NCBI RefSeq assembly: GCF_001679665.1
Contig: NZ_CP013244.1
Span: forward strand, 930,001-994,000
From: Candidatus Viadribacter manganicus
Lineage (GTDB): Bacteria > Pseudomonadota > Alphaproteobacteria > Caulobacterales > Aquidulcibacteraceae
Length of the DNA stretch: 64,000 nucleotides
Reading direction: 5' to 3'
In this document: positions 34,703-44,538 of the stretch, in pieces
Layout of the letters: each line of letters begins with the position of its first letter
How positions within the stretch are numbered: position 1 is the first letter of the stretch
The notes under the pieces: generated by a model
Seen by the model: only the letters and a program-made list of their open reading frames with translations
What the model was told of the DNA's origin: nothing
Database searches by the model: none
Translations under genes and position numbers: made by a program

Positions 34703-35316
34703 TGCTCCGTCAGCACCGCTTCGATGAGGCGCGAGGCGTCCTCGCTGCCCCAATCGGCGCCGCCTGCCAGGCGCGCGACTTCCTCGCCGCGGCGATTATA
34801 GATGATCGTCACCGGCATCCCGGCCGCCTGCGCGTCGAACAGCACCCCGCGCGTCATGTCCTGCAGGAACGGCAGGTTGCCACCCGAAAGCCGCGCCAGC
34901 TCGCTGATCGCCTTCTCGCGATCGCCTTCGCTGTCGACGCTGATCGGCGCCACGCGAATACGGCCTTCGAAATTGTATTGGAGCTGCATCAAAGACGGCA
35001 TCTCCTCCATGCAGGGCGCGCACCATGTCGCCCAGAGGTTCAGCACCACGACCTCACCCTGATACGCCGCAAGCGTCGTCTCGGCCCCGGCCGCGTCACG
35101 CAACGTGCGCGTCGGCATCGGCGGCGGCGTCTCCATGACGTAAAGCCGCGCCATCTCGCCCTGTGCAAATCTGGTGAGCCCACCTTCAGTCTCAGGCTTT
35201 GAAGCAGCCGCGAAAAGCACGTACACAACAGCGATCGCCCCCGCTCCAACAAGCGTTAGTGCAGCCCACAGCGCCCAGGGCTTTTGCGGAGGCGCGGAGT
35301 TTGCGTTCGTGTCCAA
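34699..35316 (-). CDS. TlpA-like membrane-anchored thioredoxin
   Basis: 205 residues. A membrane anchor at about 15-37 is followed by a periplasmic thioredoxin fold with active site [11 protein letters not shown] and the cis-Pro loop [12 protein letters not shown]. TlpA/ResA proteins reduce periplasmic disulfides, for example in cytochrome c or oxidase maturation. The start appears to be TTG with AGGAT seven nt ahead; no ATG is suitable. The start lies inside the 5' end of the divergent argH gene. Confidence 0.87.
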   Translation of the reverse strand: MDTNANSAPPQKPWALWAALTLVGAGAIAVVYVLFAAASKPETEGGLTRFAQGEMARLYVMETPPPMPTRTLRDAAGAETTLAAYQGEVVVLNLWATWCAPCMEEMPSLMQLQYNFEGRIRVAPISVDSEGDREKAISELARLSGGNLPFLQDMTRGVLFDAQAAGMPVTIIYNRRGEEVARLAGGADWGSEDASRLIEAVLTEQ

Positions 35317-36718
35317 TTCAGAATCCTCAGGCGGCGGTCAAAAAATGTGGGGCGGGCGTTTCGCTGCCCAACCCGCCGACGCCATGCAAGCCATCAACGC
35401 TTCGATCGATGTCGACAAGCGCCTGTGGCGTGAGGACATCGAAGGCTCGAAAGCGCATGCGGCCATGCTGGCGGCGCAAGGGATTATTACGGCGGAAGAC
35501 AACGCGGCGATACAAGCTGGATTGGACCAAATCGCCGCGGAAATCGTCGAAGGGACGTTCCAATTCTCGGTGGCGCTCGAGGACATACATCTCAATATCG
35601 AGGCCCGGCTGACCGAACGCATCGGCGAGGCCGGCAAGCGGCTGCACACCGCCCGCTCGCGCAACGATCAGGTCGCGACCGACTTCAAGCTCTGGACCAT
35701 GCGCGCCAGCCGCGAGGCGGCGGACGGCCTGCGGGTGCTGCAAACGGCGCTGCTAAAGCAAAGCCAAGCGCACGCCGATTGGATCATGCCGGGCTTCACC
35801 CACCTGCAGACGGCGCAACCAATTACGCTCGGCCATCACCTCTTGGCCTACGTCACCATGCTGGAGCGCGATCGCGTGCGCATCATTGGCGGCGCCCTGG
35901 AAGCGGCATGGGAATGTCCGCTGGGAGCGGCGGCGCTTGCCGGCACGGGCTACAAGATCGATCGCGAAGCCACCGCCCAAGCGCTGGGTTTCCACGCCCC
36001 CGCAAGCAACTCGCTCGACGCCGTCGGCTCGCGCGATTTTGCGCTGGCCGCACTCAGCAATCTCGCGATCGCCATCACCCATCTATCGCGTCTTGCCGAA
36101 GAGATCGTGCTTTGGACCTCGCCGCAATTCGGCTTTGCGCGCTTGAGCGATGCATGGTCAACCGGCTCTTCGATCATGCCGCAAAAGCGCAACCCGGATG
36201 CGGCCGAACTCATCCGCGCCAAAGCGGCCCGGATCGGCGCCGACTTCGCCGCATTGAACGCAATCGTGCAGAAGCTTCCGCTCACCTACGCAAAGGACCT
36301 CCAGGAAGATAAGGCGCTGACCTTCTCAGCGTTCGATGACTTTGCACTCTCCGTCACCGCCATGATCGGGATGGTCGAGACGATGCGCTTCAACCGCCAG
36401 AAGATGCGCGCCGCCGCCGCCATGGGTTATTCCACAGCAACGGACTTGGCCGACTGGCTGGTCCGCGAACTGGGCGTGCCGTTCCGCGAGGCGCATGAGA
36501 TCACCGGCAAAATCGTGCGCATCGCCGAAGATTCCGGCGTCGCCGAACTGGGATTGCTCCCGTTGAGCGATTTTCAGGCGGTCGATCCCCGCATTACGGA
36601 AGGCGCCCGGGCGCTGTTGACGGTTGAAAAATCGGTCGAGAGCCGGGATAGCTATGGCGGGACCGCCCCTCAGCGCGTGCGCGAGCAGGTTGAGCGGTGG
36701 AAGGAGATGTTCAAATGA
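35309..36718 (+). CDS. argH: Argininosuccinate lyase
   Basis: Last step of arginine synthesis: argininosuccinate to arginine and fumarate. About 469 residues from a GTG at 35309 ([19 protein letters not shown]). Most ArgH proteins carry a similar short polar stretch before KMWGGRF, and GGAG lies about nine nt ahead. An ATG at 35345 (MWGGRF) is the alternative. Hallmarks: [14 protein letters not shown], the fumarate-lyase signature [11 protein letters not shown], and [13 protein letters not shown]. Its 3' end overlaps lptM (ATGA). Confidence 0.93.
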   Translation: MSNSESSGGGQKMWGGRFAAQPADAMQAINASIDVDKRLWREDIEGSKAHAAMLAAQGIITAEDNAAIQAGLDQIAAEIVEGTFQFSVALEDIHLNIEARLTERIGEAGKRLHTARSRNDQVATDFKLWTMRASREAADGLRVLQTALLKQSQAHADWIMPGFTHLQTAQPITLGHHLLAYVTMLERDRVRIIGGALEAAWECPLGAAALAGTGYKIDREATAQALGFHAPASNSLDAVGSRDFALAALSNLAIAITHLSRLAEEIVLWTSPQFGFARLSDAWSTGSSIMPQKRNPDAAELIRAKAARIGADFAALNAIVQKLPLTYAKDLQEDKALTFSAFDDFALSVTAMIGMVETMRFNRQKMRAAAAMGYSTATDLADWLVRELGVPFREAHEITGKIVRIAEDSGVAELGLLPLSDFQAVDPRITEGARALLTVEKSVESRDSYGGTAPQRVREQVERWKEMFK

Positions 36719-36912
36719 GCCGCATCGTTCTGGCACTTACGGCGCTGACGCTCCTTTCCGCATGCGGGATCAAAGGCGATCTTGAGCGCCCCGACCCACT
36801 ATGGAACCGCGAAGAGGCGATCCGTCGCGAATGCGCGGCTGCCGCCGAGCGCAATGAGCCCCAAGACGCGCGCTGCGCTCAATATCAGAGCGGCGTGCAG
36901 ACAACGCCGTGA
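36715..36912 (+). CDS. lptM: LptM (YifL)-type small lipoprotein
   Basis: 65 residues. Signal peptide and lipobox LSAC (Cys17) followed directly by [11 protein letters not shown], which corresponds to the conserved CGxKGxLxxP core of LptM. LptM assists assembly of the LptD-LptE lipopolysaccharide translocon in enterobacteria. Position between argH and lysA is the conserved context of this gene across proteobacteria. It overlaps both neighbours (ATGA with argH, GTGA with lysA). Identification rests on the short motif plus synteny. Confidence 0.78.
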   Translation: MSRIVLALTALTLLSACGIKGDLERPDPLWNREEAIRRECAAAAERNEPQDARCAQYQSGVQTTP

Positions 36913-38174
36913 ACCACTTCGAATATCGCGGCGGCGCATTCTGCTGCGAAGGGGTGAAACTGGCTGAGATCGCCGAAGCGGTCGGCACACCCTGCTACGT
37001 CTATTCGACAGCCACGCTGGAGCGGCACTACGACGTGTTTCGTAGCGCCTTCGGCACGCGCGACGTGCTTGTCGCGTTCGCGGTCAAGGCAAACTCCAAC
37101 ATCGCCGTGCTGGCCACGCTCGCGCGCAAAGGCGCAGGCGCCGATACAGTGAGCCAAGGCGAAATCGAGCGTGCATTGATGGCCGGCGCGCCGGCAAGCA
37201 AGATCATCTTCTCCGGCGTCGGCAAGACAGCCGAGGAGCTGACGTTCGCCGTCAAAGCCGGCGTGCACCAGATCAACGTCGAGAGCCGCGCCGAGCTGGA
37301 ACTGCTGGCTGAGATTGCGCGCGGTCTCGGCAAAAAGGCGCCCATCGCCATCCGCGTGAACCCCGATGTGGGCGCGGGCGGCCACGAAAAGATATCGACC
37401 GGCAAAGGCGATGCGAAATTCGGCGTCTCGCCGGAACAGGCGCTGGCGCTATTCGCGCGCGCCGCCGATGATCCGCACCTCCACGCACAGGGTCTTGCTG
37501 TTCACATCGGCAGTCAGATCCGCGATCTTGCACCGCTTGAGGCGGCGTTCCGCGTGATGCGCTCACTCGCCGAAAAACTACGCGGCGACGGCATTCCGAT
37601 CGAACGCCTCGATCTCGGCGGCGGCCTCGGTGTGCCGTATTTCAACGAACCTGACCCACCCTCGCCAGCGGAATACGCGGCGATGGTAGGCCGCGTATTC
37701 GACGGCTTTGACATTGGCCTTTCATTCGAACCGGGCCGCATGATTGCCGCCAACGCCGGCGTGTTGGTGTCGCGCGTTGTGCGCTTGCAAGAGCGCCCAC
37801 GTCCTATCGTGGTGCTGGATGCGGCGATGAACGATCTCATCCGCCCTGCCATTTACGACGCCTATCACGGCATCAAGCCGCTCAATCAACCGAAGGGCGC
37901 CGAGCAGGCCTATGATGTCGTCGGGCCGATTTGCGAAACAGGTGACACCTTCACGCGCAATCGCATGCTGCCGCCTCTGGAAGCTGGCGATCTCGTCGCG
38001 TTCATGACCGCGGGCGCGTACGGCGCTGTCATGGCGTCCACATACAACGCGCGCGCCCTGGTGCCGGAAGTCTTGGTCAGCGGCGACACTTACGAAATCG
38101 TGCGGCGGCGATGGGATGTCGCTGAGCAACTTAAACTGGAGACGCTGCCATCATGGTTGGCCACGAAAGCATGA
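36909..38174 (+). CDS. lysA: Diaminopimelate decarboxylase
   Basis: Final step of lysine synthesis, PLP-dependent decarboxylation of meso-diaminopimelate. 421 residues from a GTG overlapping the lptM stop. Pyridoxal lysine Lys60 is in VAFAVKANSN; GGGLGVPY, FEPGRMIAANAG and GPICETGDTF are the expected phosphate- and substrate-binding motifs. It is third gene of the argH-lptM-lysA-lipoprotein operon. Confidence 0.95.
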   Translation: MNHFEYRGGAFCCEGVKLAEIAEAVGTPCYVYSTATLERHYDVFRSAFGTRDVLVAFAVKANSNIAVLATLARKGAGADTVSQGEIERALMAGAPASKIIFSGVGKTAEELTFAVKAGVHQINVESRAELELLAEIARGLGKKAPIAIRVNPDVGAGGHEKISTGKGDAKFGVSPEQALALFARAADDPHLHAQGLAVHIGSQIRDLAPLEAAFRVMRSLAEKLRGDGIPIERLDLGGGLGVPYFNEPDPPSPAEYAAMVGRVFDGFDIGLSFEPGRMIAANAGVLVSRVVRLQERPRPIVVLDAAMNDLIRPAIYDAYHGIKPLNQPKGAEQAYDVVGPICETGDTFTRNRMLPPLEAGDLVAFMTAGAYGAVMASTYNARALVPEVLVSGDTYEIVRRRWDVAEQLKLETLPSWLATKA

Positions 38175-38755
38175 TCAGACGCTTGCTGCTTGCCGTCGCT
38201 CTAAGCGCGGCGCTCAGCGCCTGCGCATCCGCGCCGCCCGCTTCGCCACAAGATCAGTTTTTCGCGAACCTTCACGCGCTCTGCGGGCAGAGTTTTGCAG
38301 GCCGTGCTGTCACGACCGACTCCGCTGACGCGGGCTTGGCCAGCGAGCGGCTGGTCATGCAGGTGCGCGAATGCAGCGATCATGAGATCCGCGTTCCGTT
38401 TCATGTCGGCGAAAATCGCTCACGCACCTGGGTCATAACCCGCACCGGCGCGGGCCTACGCCTCAAGCACGATCACCGTCACGAAGATGGAACGGAAGAC
38501 ACCCTGACCCAATACGGCGGCGACACGACAAGCGAAGGCACAGCTGAACGGCAAGAATTTCCGGCGGACGCATTCTCGCGCGAACTCTTTACGCGCAACA
38601 ACACCCCCGCGTCGGTCGCGAACGTGTGGGCTGTCGAAATCCACCCGGGCCGCACGTTTGCTTACGAGCTGCAGCGGCCGAACCGGCGCTTGCGTGTTGA
38701 GTTCGACCTTACCGCCCCGATCGCTGCGCCGCCTGCGCCCTGGGGCGCCGATTAG
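38171..38755 (+). CDS. Hypothetical lipoprotein
   Basis: 194 residues with lipobox LSAC (Cys18). The mature domain contains FFANLHALCGQSFAGRAVTT, HEIRVPFHVGENRSRTWVIT and GLRLKHDHRHEDGTEDTLTQYGG, a pattern seen in small uncharacterised secreted proteins, but I cannot name a family. The ATG overlaps the lysA stop (ATGA). It converges with the caspase gene, sharing four bases. Confidence 0.7.
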   Translation: MIRRLLLAVALSAALSACASAPPASPQDQFFANLHALCGQSFAGRAVTTDSADAGLASERLVMQVRECSDHEIRVPFHVGENRSRTWVITRTGAGLRLKHDHRHEDGTEDTLTQYGGDTTSEGTAERQEFPADAFSRELFTRNNTPASVANVWAVEIHPGRTFAYELQRPNRRLRVEFDLTAPIAAPPAPWGAD

Positions 38756-40656
38756 GTTCGGCCCAACCCGAGGATCGGCGCGTCAACTTGCACAGCGCCG
38801 CGCTCAACCACTGGGAATTGGTAATTGCTTTGGCCTTCTTGCGTTGACGCCGCGATGCGCTCTTCGCGGGCGAACTCGCGGCGCACATAGGCGCCAAGTT
38901 CACCAGCGGTGATCACGCGATCGCGGTTTTCATCCGCGCCGCCCTCAAGGCCGGTTTGAATGAAGTGCGAGAGGAAACCACCAGCCTGGAATTTTTCCGC
39001 GACTGAGCTTGTGAGATCCTCTTCCGAACTGAACAGCCCCATCACACCCGGACGGCTGACGACGTCACGTGCAAAGCCGCCGCTGAAGCAGGAGTCGAGC
39101 ACAAGCAGCGATGTCTGCGCACGGACCTGCTGAAACAGCTGGTTCAGTTCATCATCGGTAATCGAACCATCGACCATCTCGATCGTCTCATCCTTGCCGT
39201 CGGGTTCTGTGGCGCTGACTTGGCCACGCACTTGGTTGCCGTGGCCGGAATAGAAGAAGAGGAAAAGATCATCTGGGCCTGCGGCGGCCGCGACGCGCTG
39301 GAAGGCTTGGCGCAATCCAGCCCGTGTCGCTTGAGCGTCGATCAACGTCACGCTTTCAGGCGCCAACGTGCCTTGGCGCGCCAACGCTTGCTGCAGCTTG
39401 CGTGCATCCTCAGCGGTGAGCGGCAGATCATTTCCCGATCCTGGATAATCGGAAATACCGACCATCACCGCGAAGACACGCCGCGCACTATTGTTGGCGG
39501 AAACTTGCGGCGCGGCGCCCTGCTGCAGCGTGACAACATACGCGCCCCGTTCGCCCGGCTGATATGACGTCGCGCCGATGCGGTACTGGCCGCTCTCCGC
39601 CAACGTCGTCTCGATCCGAGCATTGCGGTCGCTCGAGGATGCGTCGTCGTTATCTTCCTGCGCGCCTGATGGTGCGAGAAGGATGAGATAGGGATCTACG
39701 GCTGTGGAGCGCATGTCGATGGTAACGCGCTGACCAGCTTGTCCCTGGAAGCTAAACGTATCGATGAACTCGCCCGAGTTCAGCGTCGTATCGCCTTGAG
39801 CGAGTTCCCCGTTCATCGTTTGCCCGGCGGTGAAACTCTGTGCATCGCCGCCCGCAAGCGCGCCGCTCGCCGTTGTAGTGGAGGTCGGCGCAACATTAAG
39901 CTGGTACGCACCAGTCTCGCCGGCTGCATACGAGGTGACGTGCACCGTGTATTCGCCGTTCGCCGGAAGCGTTGCGACGAGGCGGCTGTTGCGGGTGTTA
40001 TTTTCCGTGTCGTCGTCGTTGTATTGTTGGAAGCCGCCTGGCCCGCTGATCGCGACGTAGGTGTCGAATTGCTGCGAGCTCAAGGTGATCTCGACTTGCT
40101 GCCCCGCCACGCCTTGGAGCGGGAAGGTGTCGAGATACTCGCCCGAACCCAATTGTTGGTCGCCCGGCGCGAGTTCACCAGCCAGCTGCTGCGCCGCGAT
40201 GGGCGGTGCTTGGCCTGGCGTTGTGTTGTTGGCGACGTTCGGCGTCGCTTCACCGGTGCGCTCAACAAGAAGCTGATAGGCGCCGACGGCGTTGCGGCTG
40301 AAGCTGGTAACGTAAACCTGCGCGACGCCATTTTCGGGGAAGGTGATGTTGAGGCGTGAATTGTAGCTGCCGCTGCCATCGTCATCGTTGTCCTGAGACA
40401 GTGAGCCTGGGCCGCGGACGTAAAGGTAAGCGTCGAACGCCTCGGAGGTCAGCGTAAGCGTGTATTGCTCACCCTGGCGGCCATTCAGCTGGAAGGTGTC
40501 GGCGACCGCATTGTTTTGGTCAGACTTGGTCTCGCTGACCTCCAGTGTGCCATTCACAGGCTGGCCAGGTTGCAGCCCACCACCGGCGCCCAACAATTGG
40601 CCGCACGCCGCCACGGCGGCCGCCAAAATCACGGCCGCAGCTGTCCGAATGTTCAT
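38752..40656 (-). CDS. Orthocaspase (peptidase C14) lipoprotein with three PPC-like domains
   Basis: 634 residues. Lipobox VAAC gives Cys18. Three pre-peptidase C-terminal-like repeats occupy about 27-132, 157-257 and 279-379, each ending in a VTSY/ATSY-GAY motif with an acidic NDDD loop. A caspase p20 domain (about 390-634) has the dyad His472 (FYSGHG) and Cys523 (LDSCFSGG). DENRDRVITAGE at 575-586 matches a canonical EF-hand calcium loop. The ATG at 40656 has GAGGGG nine nt upstream; an earlier ATG at 40665 is too close to it. Likely envelope-attached arginine/lysine-specific protease; the target is unknown. Confidence 0.88.
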   Translation of the reverse strand: MNIRTAAAVILAAAVAACGQLLGAGGGLQPGQPVNGTLEVSETKSDQNNAVADTFQLNGRQGEQYTLTLTSEAFDAYLYVRGPGSLSQDNDDDGSGSYNSRLNITFPENGVAQVYVTSFSRNAVGAYQLLVERTGEATPNVANNTTPGQAPPIAAQQLAGELAPGDQQLGSGEYLDTFPLQGVAGQQVEITLSSQQFDTYVAISGPGGFQQYNDDDTENNTRNSRLVATLPANGEYTVHVTSYAAGETGAYQLNVAPTSTTTASGALAGGDAQSFTAGQTMNGELAQGDTTLNSGEFIDTFSFQGQAGQRVTIDMRSTAVDPYLILLAPSGAQEDNDDASSSDRNARIETTLAESGQYRIGATSYQPGERGAYVVTLQQGAAPQVSANNSARRVFAVMVGISDYPGSGNDLPLTAEDARKLQQALARQGTLAPESVTLIDAQATRAGLRQAFQRVAAAAGPDDLFLFFYSGHGNQVRGQVSATEPDGKDETIEMVDGSITDDELNQLFQQVRAQTSLLVLDSCFSGGFARDVVSRPGVMGLFSSEEDLTSSVAEKFQAGGFLSHFIQTGLEGGADENRDRVITAGELGAYVRREFAREERIAASTQEGQSNYQFPVVERGAVQVDAPILGLGRT

Positions 40657-40798
40657 TGGAAGCATCCCCTCAAGAGCAAGCGGAGCTTAGACCTCGCCTA
40701 AAGGCCGTCAACATGGGGGAACCGGACCCTTTGGCTGCGCCTTTGCGAGGGATGGTCATGGTTTGGCTCAAAACGGGCTGATACCGTCAGGCTGCGGA

Positions 40799-43366
40799 AT
40801 GAAGCACCAGGACGCCCTCAACCAACTCGCTCGTGAAACGAAACGAGCACGGCGCAACTTGGCGCTGGAACGGCTGCTGCGCGCCGGCTTGGTGCTGCTC
40901 GGCGCGATGGCCGTGTGGACGGCGTTCGCCCTGCTCGGCGGACATGAGCGGCTTCCACTCCTCCTGCAAACGCTGAGCGCCATCTTCGCGCTGGTGCTGT
41001 TCGTTTATCTTGGAGTCCGCGCACGGCGCGAATGGCGCGCGCCAACCGAAGAAGAAGCACGCGCGCGATTGGCGGCGGACTCGCGCATGGACGCGGGGTC
41101 GTTCGACGCGCTGCGCGACCAGCCAACCAAATACGATCCATTCTCGATCGCGCTTTGGAATCGCGAACGAGAGCGTTTGCTTGAGAACGCAGACAATGTG
41201 CGGCTTGGCCCGCCGCGCCCTCGGCTCGACGAGCTCGATCCGTACAAACTGCGTTACGGCGCGCTCGCGTTAATGGTGATCGGGTTCGCAATCGCCGGAA
41301 CCCAATCGGGCGATCGGCTGGCGCGTGCATTCCTGCCTGACCCTGGCCCGCTCTTGGGCGATCAGGAAATGGCGATCGAGGCGTGGGCGACGCCGGCCGA
41401 CTACACCCACGCGGCGCCGATCTCACTCAGCGATCTTGAAGGCCAACGCGTGGTGACCCCGCCATCAGTCCGCGTCACGGTTCGCGTCATGGGGCCTGCA
41501 GGCGCGCCGGTGCTGCGGTTCAATGGCCAAGGCGGACAACGCAGCGCGCGCTTCACTGAAGCGGCGGACGGCGCCTGGGAAGCACAGCTCGATATTCCGG
41601 GACGCGGCGAACTTCGCATCGTGCGTTTTCATACGCGCGCACGTTGGCGCCTCGCGCCGGCGCCGGATACGGAGCCGCGTGCATCGTGGGATGCGCCCAT
41701 CAGCACACTCTCGGACGAACGCGTCAGTCTCTCATGGAAAGCGCGCGACGATTACGGCGTGCGCCGTTTGGTGCTGCGCGTAACGCCGCTTGATCCGCCT
41801 GACGGCTTGGTGCGCGCCGATCCAGTCGACACGGAACTTGAAGCGCCTGCGGGTGATCCGCGCGAGGCAGAGGCCGAAACCGAGATCGATCTTGCCGCCC
41901 ATCCCTATGCCGGGATGGAAGTGGAAGCGCGGATCGTGGCGATAGACGCGCTTGGCCAAGAAGGCGTCAGCGATCCGCTACGGGTTACGCTGCCAGAGAA
42001 GATATTCCTGCAGCCTCTGGCACGCGCAGCCATCGAAATCCGCCGCCACATCCTAGCTGAGCGTAGGTCCTATCGAAACGGTCCGGGCGTGCAGCGGCGG
42101 CGCGTTCCGGCGGGCGATATTCTGCTCGGCAACGAACGCATCGAAACGCGCGACTACGATACGCGCCCGGCGCTGCAACGCGCGCCCGAAGGCATCCAAC
42201 GCGCAGCGCGTTTGATCGATGCGCTGACGATGGAGCCGCAGGATCACTACTTCCGCGACCTTGCCGTCTATTTCGGCTTCCGCAATGCCCGCTCGCAACT
42301 TGCAGTCGCGCGCGACCCGGACGAAGCAGACATCGCCGCCGACACGCTCTGGCGCACGGCGCTACGGGCTGAATATGGCGGCGCCGCGGATGCGCGGCGC
42401 GCGCTCGAAGAGGCGCAGCGCCAACTCGCTGAAGCTCTAGCCCAAGGCGCGCCGCAAGAACGCGTTCGGCAATTGCTCGAGGCATTGCGGCGCGCGACTG
42501 AGAACTACATGCAGGCGCTCGTGCAAGAGGCGCTACGCAGCGGTGAAAGTCCGCAAAATATGGAAGACACCGAGGATCAAGCCACGCTCTCGGAACGCGA
42601 CATCCAAAGTATGCTGCAGCGTGTGCAGGAATTGTCCGAGCAAGGCCGCAACGCCGAAGCGCAGCAATTGTTGGCGCAATTGGCGCAGCTGCTCTCCAAC
42701 CTTGACGTGCAACTCAGCCAAGGCGGCGAAGGTGAAGGCGATCGCCAGGGCGGCGAAGGTGACGAGGCGATGCAGCAAAGCATCGACGAACTCTCCCAGA
42801 CCATGGGCGAGCAACGCGCACTTCGCGACGAAACGCGCCAAGAACAACACCAGCAACAAGGCCAAGGCGGCAGCGGCGGCGATCAACAGGGCGGCCAAGG
42901 CGGCGACGAACTCGCGCAACGCCAATCCGATCTCCGCCAAGGCTTAGCCGAAGCTCAGCGCATGGCCGATGAAGCCGGCGCTGCGCCGAGCAACGATCTC
43001 AACGCCGCCGGCGAGGCCATGCGCCGCGCTGAAGACGCGCTCCGCCGCGGCGACCTTGAAGGTGCGGAAGCCGCCCAAAGCGCAGCGCTCGACAATCTCC
43101 GCGAAGGCGCCGAAGCGCTGAGCGCGGAACTGCGCGAACGCGGCCGCGGCGGTGAGGAACAAGGCCCCGGCGGCAACCGCGACCCTCTCGGTCGCCAAAG
43201 CGGCGCCGGCAACGCCGACGGCGAAGGCACGGTCCCCACAACAGCCGACCCCGTGCGCGCGCGCGAGATCTTCGACGAAATCAGACGCCGCGCCCAAGAC
43301 CCCAACCGCCCGGAAGCGGAACGGGAATATCTGCGCCGCCTCCTGGATCGCTTCGGCGACAGCTAA
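40799..43366 (+). CDS. TIGR02302/DUF4175 family low-complexity membrane protein
   Basis: About 855 residues. Two or three N-terminal helices (about 28-75 and 150-172) and a beta-rich extracytoplasmic region (about 190-400, with VSLSWKARDDYGVRRLVLRV) precede a long helical domain. The C-terminal ~300 residues are extremely rich in Gln, Glu, Gly, Arg and Ala (QLLAQLAQLLSNLD, QQGQGGSGGDQQGG). The order and composition match the alphaproteobacterial family TIGR02302. Function unknown. Starts divergently from the orthocaspase gene, so the two share a 142-bp control region. Confidence 0.85.
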   Translation: MKHQDALNQLARETKRARRNLALERLLRAGLVLLGAMAVWTAFALLGGHERLPLLLQTLSAIFALVLFVYLGVRARREWRAPTEEEARARLAADSRMDAGSFDALRDQPTKYDPFSIALWNRERERLLENADNVRLGPPRPRLDELDPYKLRYGALALMVIGFAIAGTQSGDRLARAFLPDPGPLLGDQEMAIEAWATPADYTHAAPISLSDLEGQRVVTPPSVRVTVRVMGPAGAPVLRFNGQGGQRSARFTEAADGAWEAQLDIPGRGELRIVRFHTRARWRLAPAPDTEPRASWDAPISTLSDERVSLSWKARDDYGVRRLVLRVTPLDPPDGLVRADPVDTELEAPAGDPREAEAETEIDLAAHPYAGMEVEARIVAIDALGQEGVSDPLRVTLPEKIFLQPLARAAIEIRRHILAERRSYRNGPGVQRRRVPAGDILLGNERIETRDYDTRPALQRAPEGIQRAARLIDALTMEPQDHYFRDLAVYFGFRNARSQLAVARDPDEADIAADTLWRTALRAEYGGAADARRALEEAQRQLAEALAQGAPQERVRQLLEALRRATENYMQALVQEALRSGESPQNMEDTEDQATLSERDIQSMLQRVQELSEQGRNAEAQQLLAQLAQLLSNLDVQLSQGGEGEGDRQGGEGDEAMQQSIDELSQTMGEQRALRDETRQEQHQQQGQGGSGGDQQGGQGGDELAQRQSDLRQGLAEAQRMADEAGAAPSNDLNAAGEAMRRAEDALRRGDLEGAEAAQSAALDNLREGAEALSAELRERGRGGEEQGPGGNRDPLGRQSGAGNADGEGTVPTTADPVRAREIFDEIRRRAQDPNRPEAEREYLRRLLDRFGDS

Positions 43367-43428
43367 CGGCGGCTTGAAATCGTCGCACCGCACGCCACTC
43401 TCATCACTTCAACTGGAGGGCCGTTCGC

Positions 43429-43959
43429 ATGCGCACATTTTTGATGACCACAGCTTTTATCGCTCTGCTCGCCGCATGCTCGCCGCCCGCGCAACAACAA
43501 ACCCAAACACCCCAAACACCGCCAGGCCCGACCACGATCGCCTGCAATGACGTAACGCCCAACGCCGCCCGCCAAGTCAGCGTCGGCGCCGAAGTCGTCG
43601 CCGCCGCCGCCGCATCCGATCTGCGCGGCGGCTCAATCACACCCGGCACATACGACCTCGTCAGCGCCACACGCGTCGGCGCCGCCACCGGCTGGACCGG
43701 CACACGCGCCGTCTCGCTCGCCGTCAGCGAAGATCAAAGCGGCGCCGTAACGTTCAATTGGGCTGGCGCAGAACCCGGCGGCGAAACCGATCGATGGACC
43801 GCCGCCTTCACCGAAGCGCCGCAACCGCGCATTGCCTACACGTGCGGCCGCATCGGCGAAGTCGCTGGCGATTTCGCGGCACAGAACAACGCGCTCGAAT
43901 TGCGCTTACAGGACGGCGCCGCCGGCCAACTCGCGCTTCGGTTCGAACGGCGCAGCTAA
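43429..43959 (+). CDS. Hypothetical lipoprotein
   Basis: 176 residues. Lipobox LAAC (Cys17) followed by a Gln/Pro/Thr-rich linker, then a domain with the paired cysteines in TIACNDVTP and AYTCGRIGE, and repeated Ala/Val/Gly-rich beta-like segments. A GGAGG ribosome-binding site lies 11 nt before the ATG. No family recognised. It lies upstream of another small exported protein and a two-component system on the same strand. Confidence 0.65.
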   Translation: MRTFLMTTAFIALLAACSPPAQQQTQTPQTPPGPTTIACNDVTPNAARQVSVGAEVVAAAAASDLRGGSITPGTYDLVSATRVGAATGWTGTRAVSLAVSEDQSGAVTFNWAGAEPGGETDRWTAAFTEAPQPRIAYTCGRIGEVAGDFAAQNNALELRLQDGAAGQLALRFERRS

Positions 43960-44043
43960 CCCCCATATTCATGCGGTTGGAGCGCGTCGCGGCGCGCTTC
44001 AACCCTATCGCAAGGCGGGAGCACCCGCCGCGGAGGGTATCGC

Positions 44044-44481
44044 ATGAAACGTTCAACCACCTTGGCTATCGCCGCGGCCATGGGCGCAGGGCTATTTGCC
44101 GGCGCAGCCGAAGCGCAACAATTGCGCGACTTCGACGCCCTAAACAGCGGCCGCGCGTCCGAAGGCGAAGCCGTGCGGATGCGCCTCAGCATTCCATTCG
44201 GTCAGGCTGAAGCCGATCATCGCGATACGCGCCTCGCTTTCTCGCTGCAGCAAGGCGACGGCCAAGGCGTTCGCAACCTCGACATGTTCTCGTTCTCACT
44301 GACCGGCGATGCGCCGCCGCGTTTCGAGACGCCGTTCGCGTTCGGCGCTGCTGATGGCGAGGGTGGCTTCTTCTCAAAACCACTGAACTGGGTTTGGATC
44401 GGCCTCGGCGTCGGCGCCGCGTACTGGATCTACGACGAAAACCAGGACGACGACGCGCCCGCGCCGCCGCCGCCGTCATAG
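44044..44481 (+). CDS. Hypothetical exported protein with C-terminal membrane segment
   Basis: 145 residues. Signal peptide ends at AAEAQQ. The central part (VRMRLSIPFGQAEADHRDTRLAFSLQQGDG) resembles a small beta-rich domain. Near the C-terminus WVWIGLGVGAAYWIY forms a short membrane helix, followed by an acidic and Pro-rich tail. GGAGGG is present ahead of the ATG. No family recognised. Possibly part of the set controlled by the adjacent regulator, by position only. Confidence 0.6.
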   Translation: MKRSTTLAIAAAMGAGLFAGAAEAQQLRDFDALNSGRASEGEAVRMRLSIPFGQAEADHRDTRLAFSLQQGDGQGVRNLDMFSFSLTGDAPPRFETPFAFGAADGEGGFFSKPLNWVWIGLGVGAAYWIYDENQDDDAPAPPPPS

Positions 44482-44538
44482 TCGTCTGGCAAAGCGGGGC
44501 GCGGTACGCCAGAATGACGCGCCGCTAAGGGACCTACA

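Noticed and set aside
43978..44003. Hairpin TTGGAGCGCG/CGCGCTTCAA between two small exported-protein genes as a terminator.
   Set aside because: No T-run and it lies close to the next ribosome-binding site; may be incidental GC pairing.
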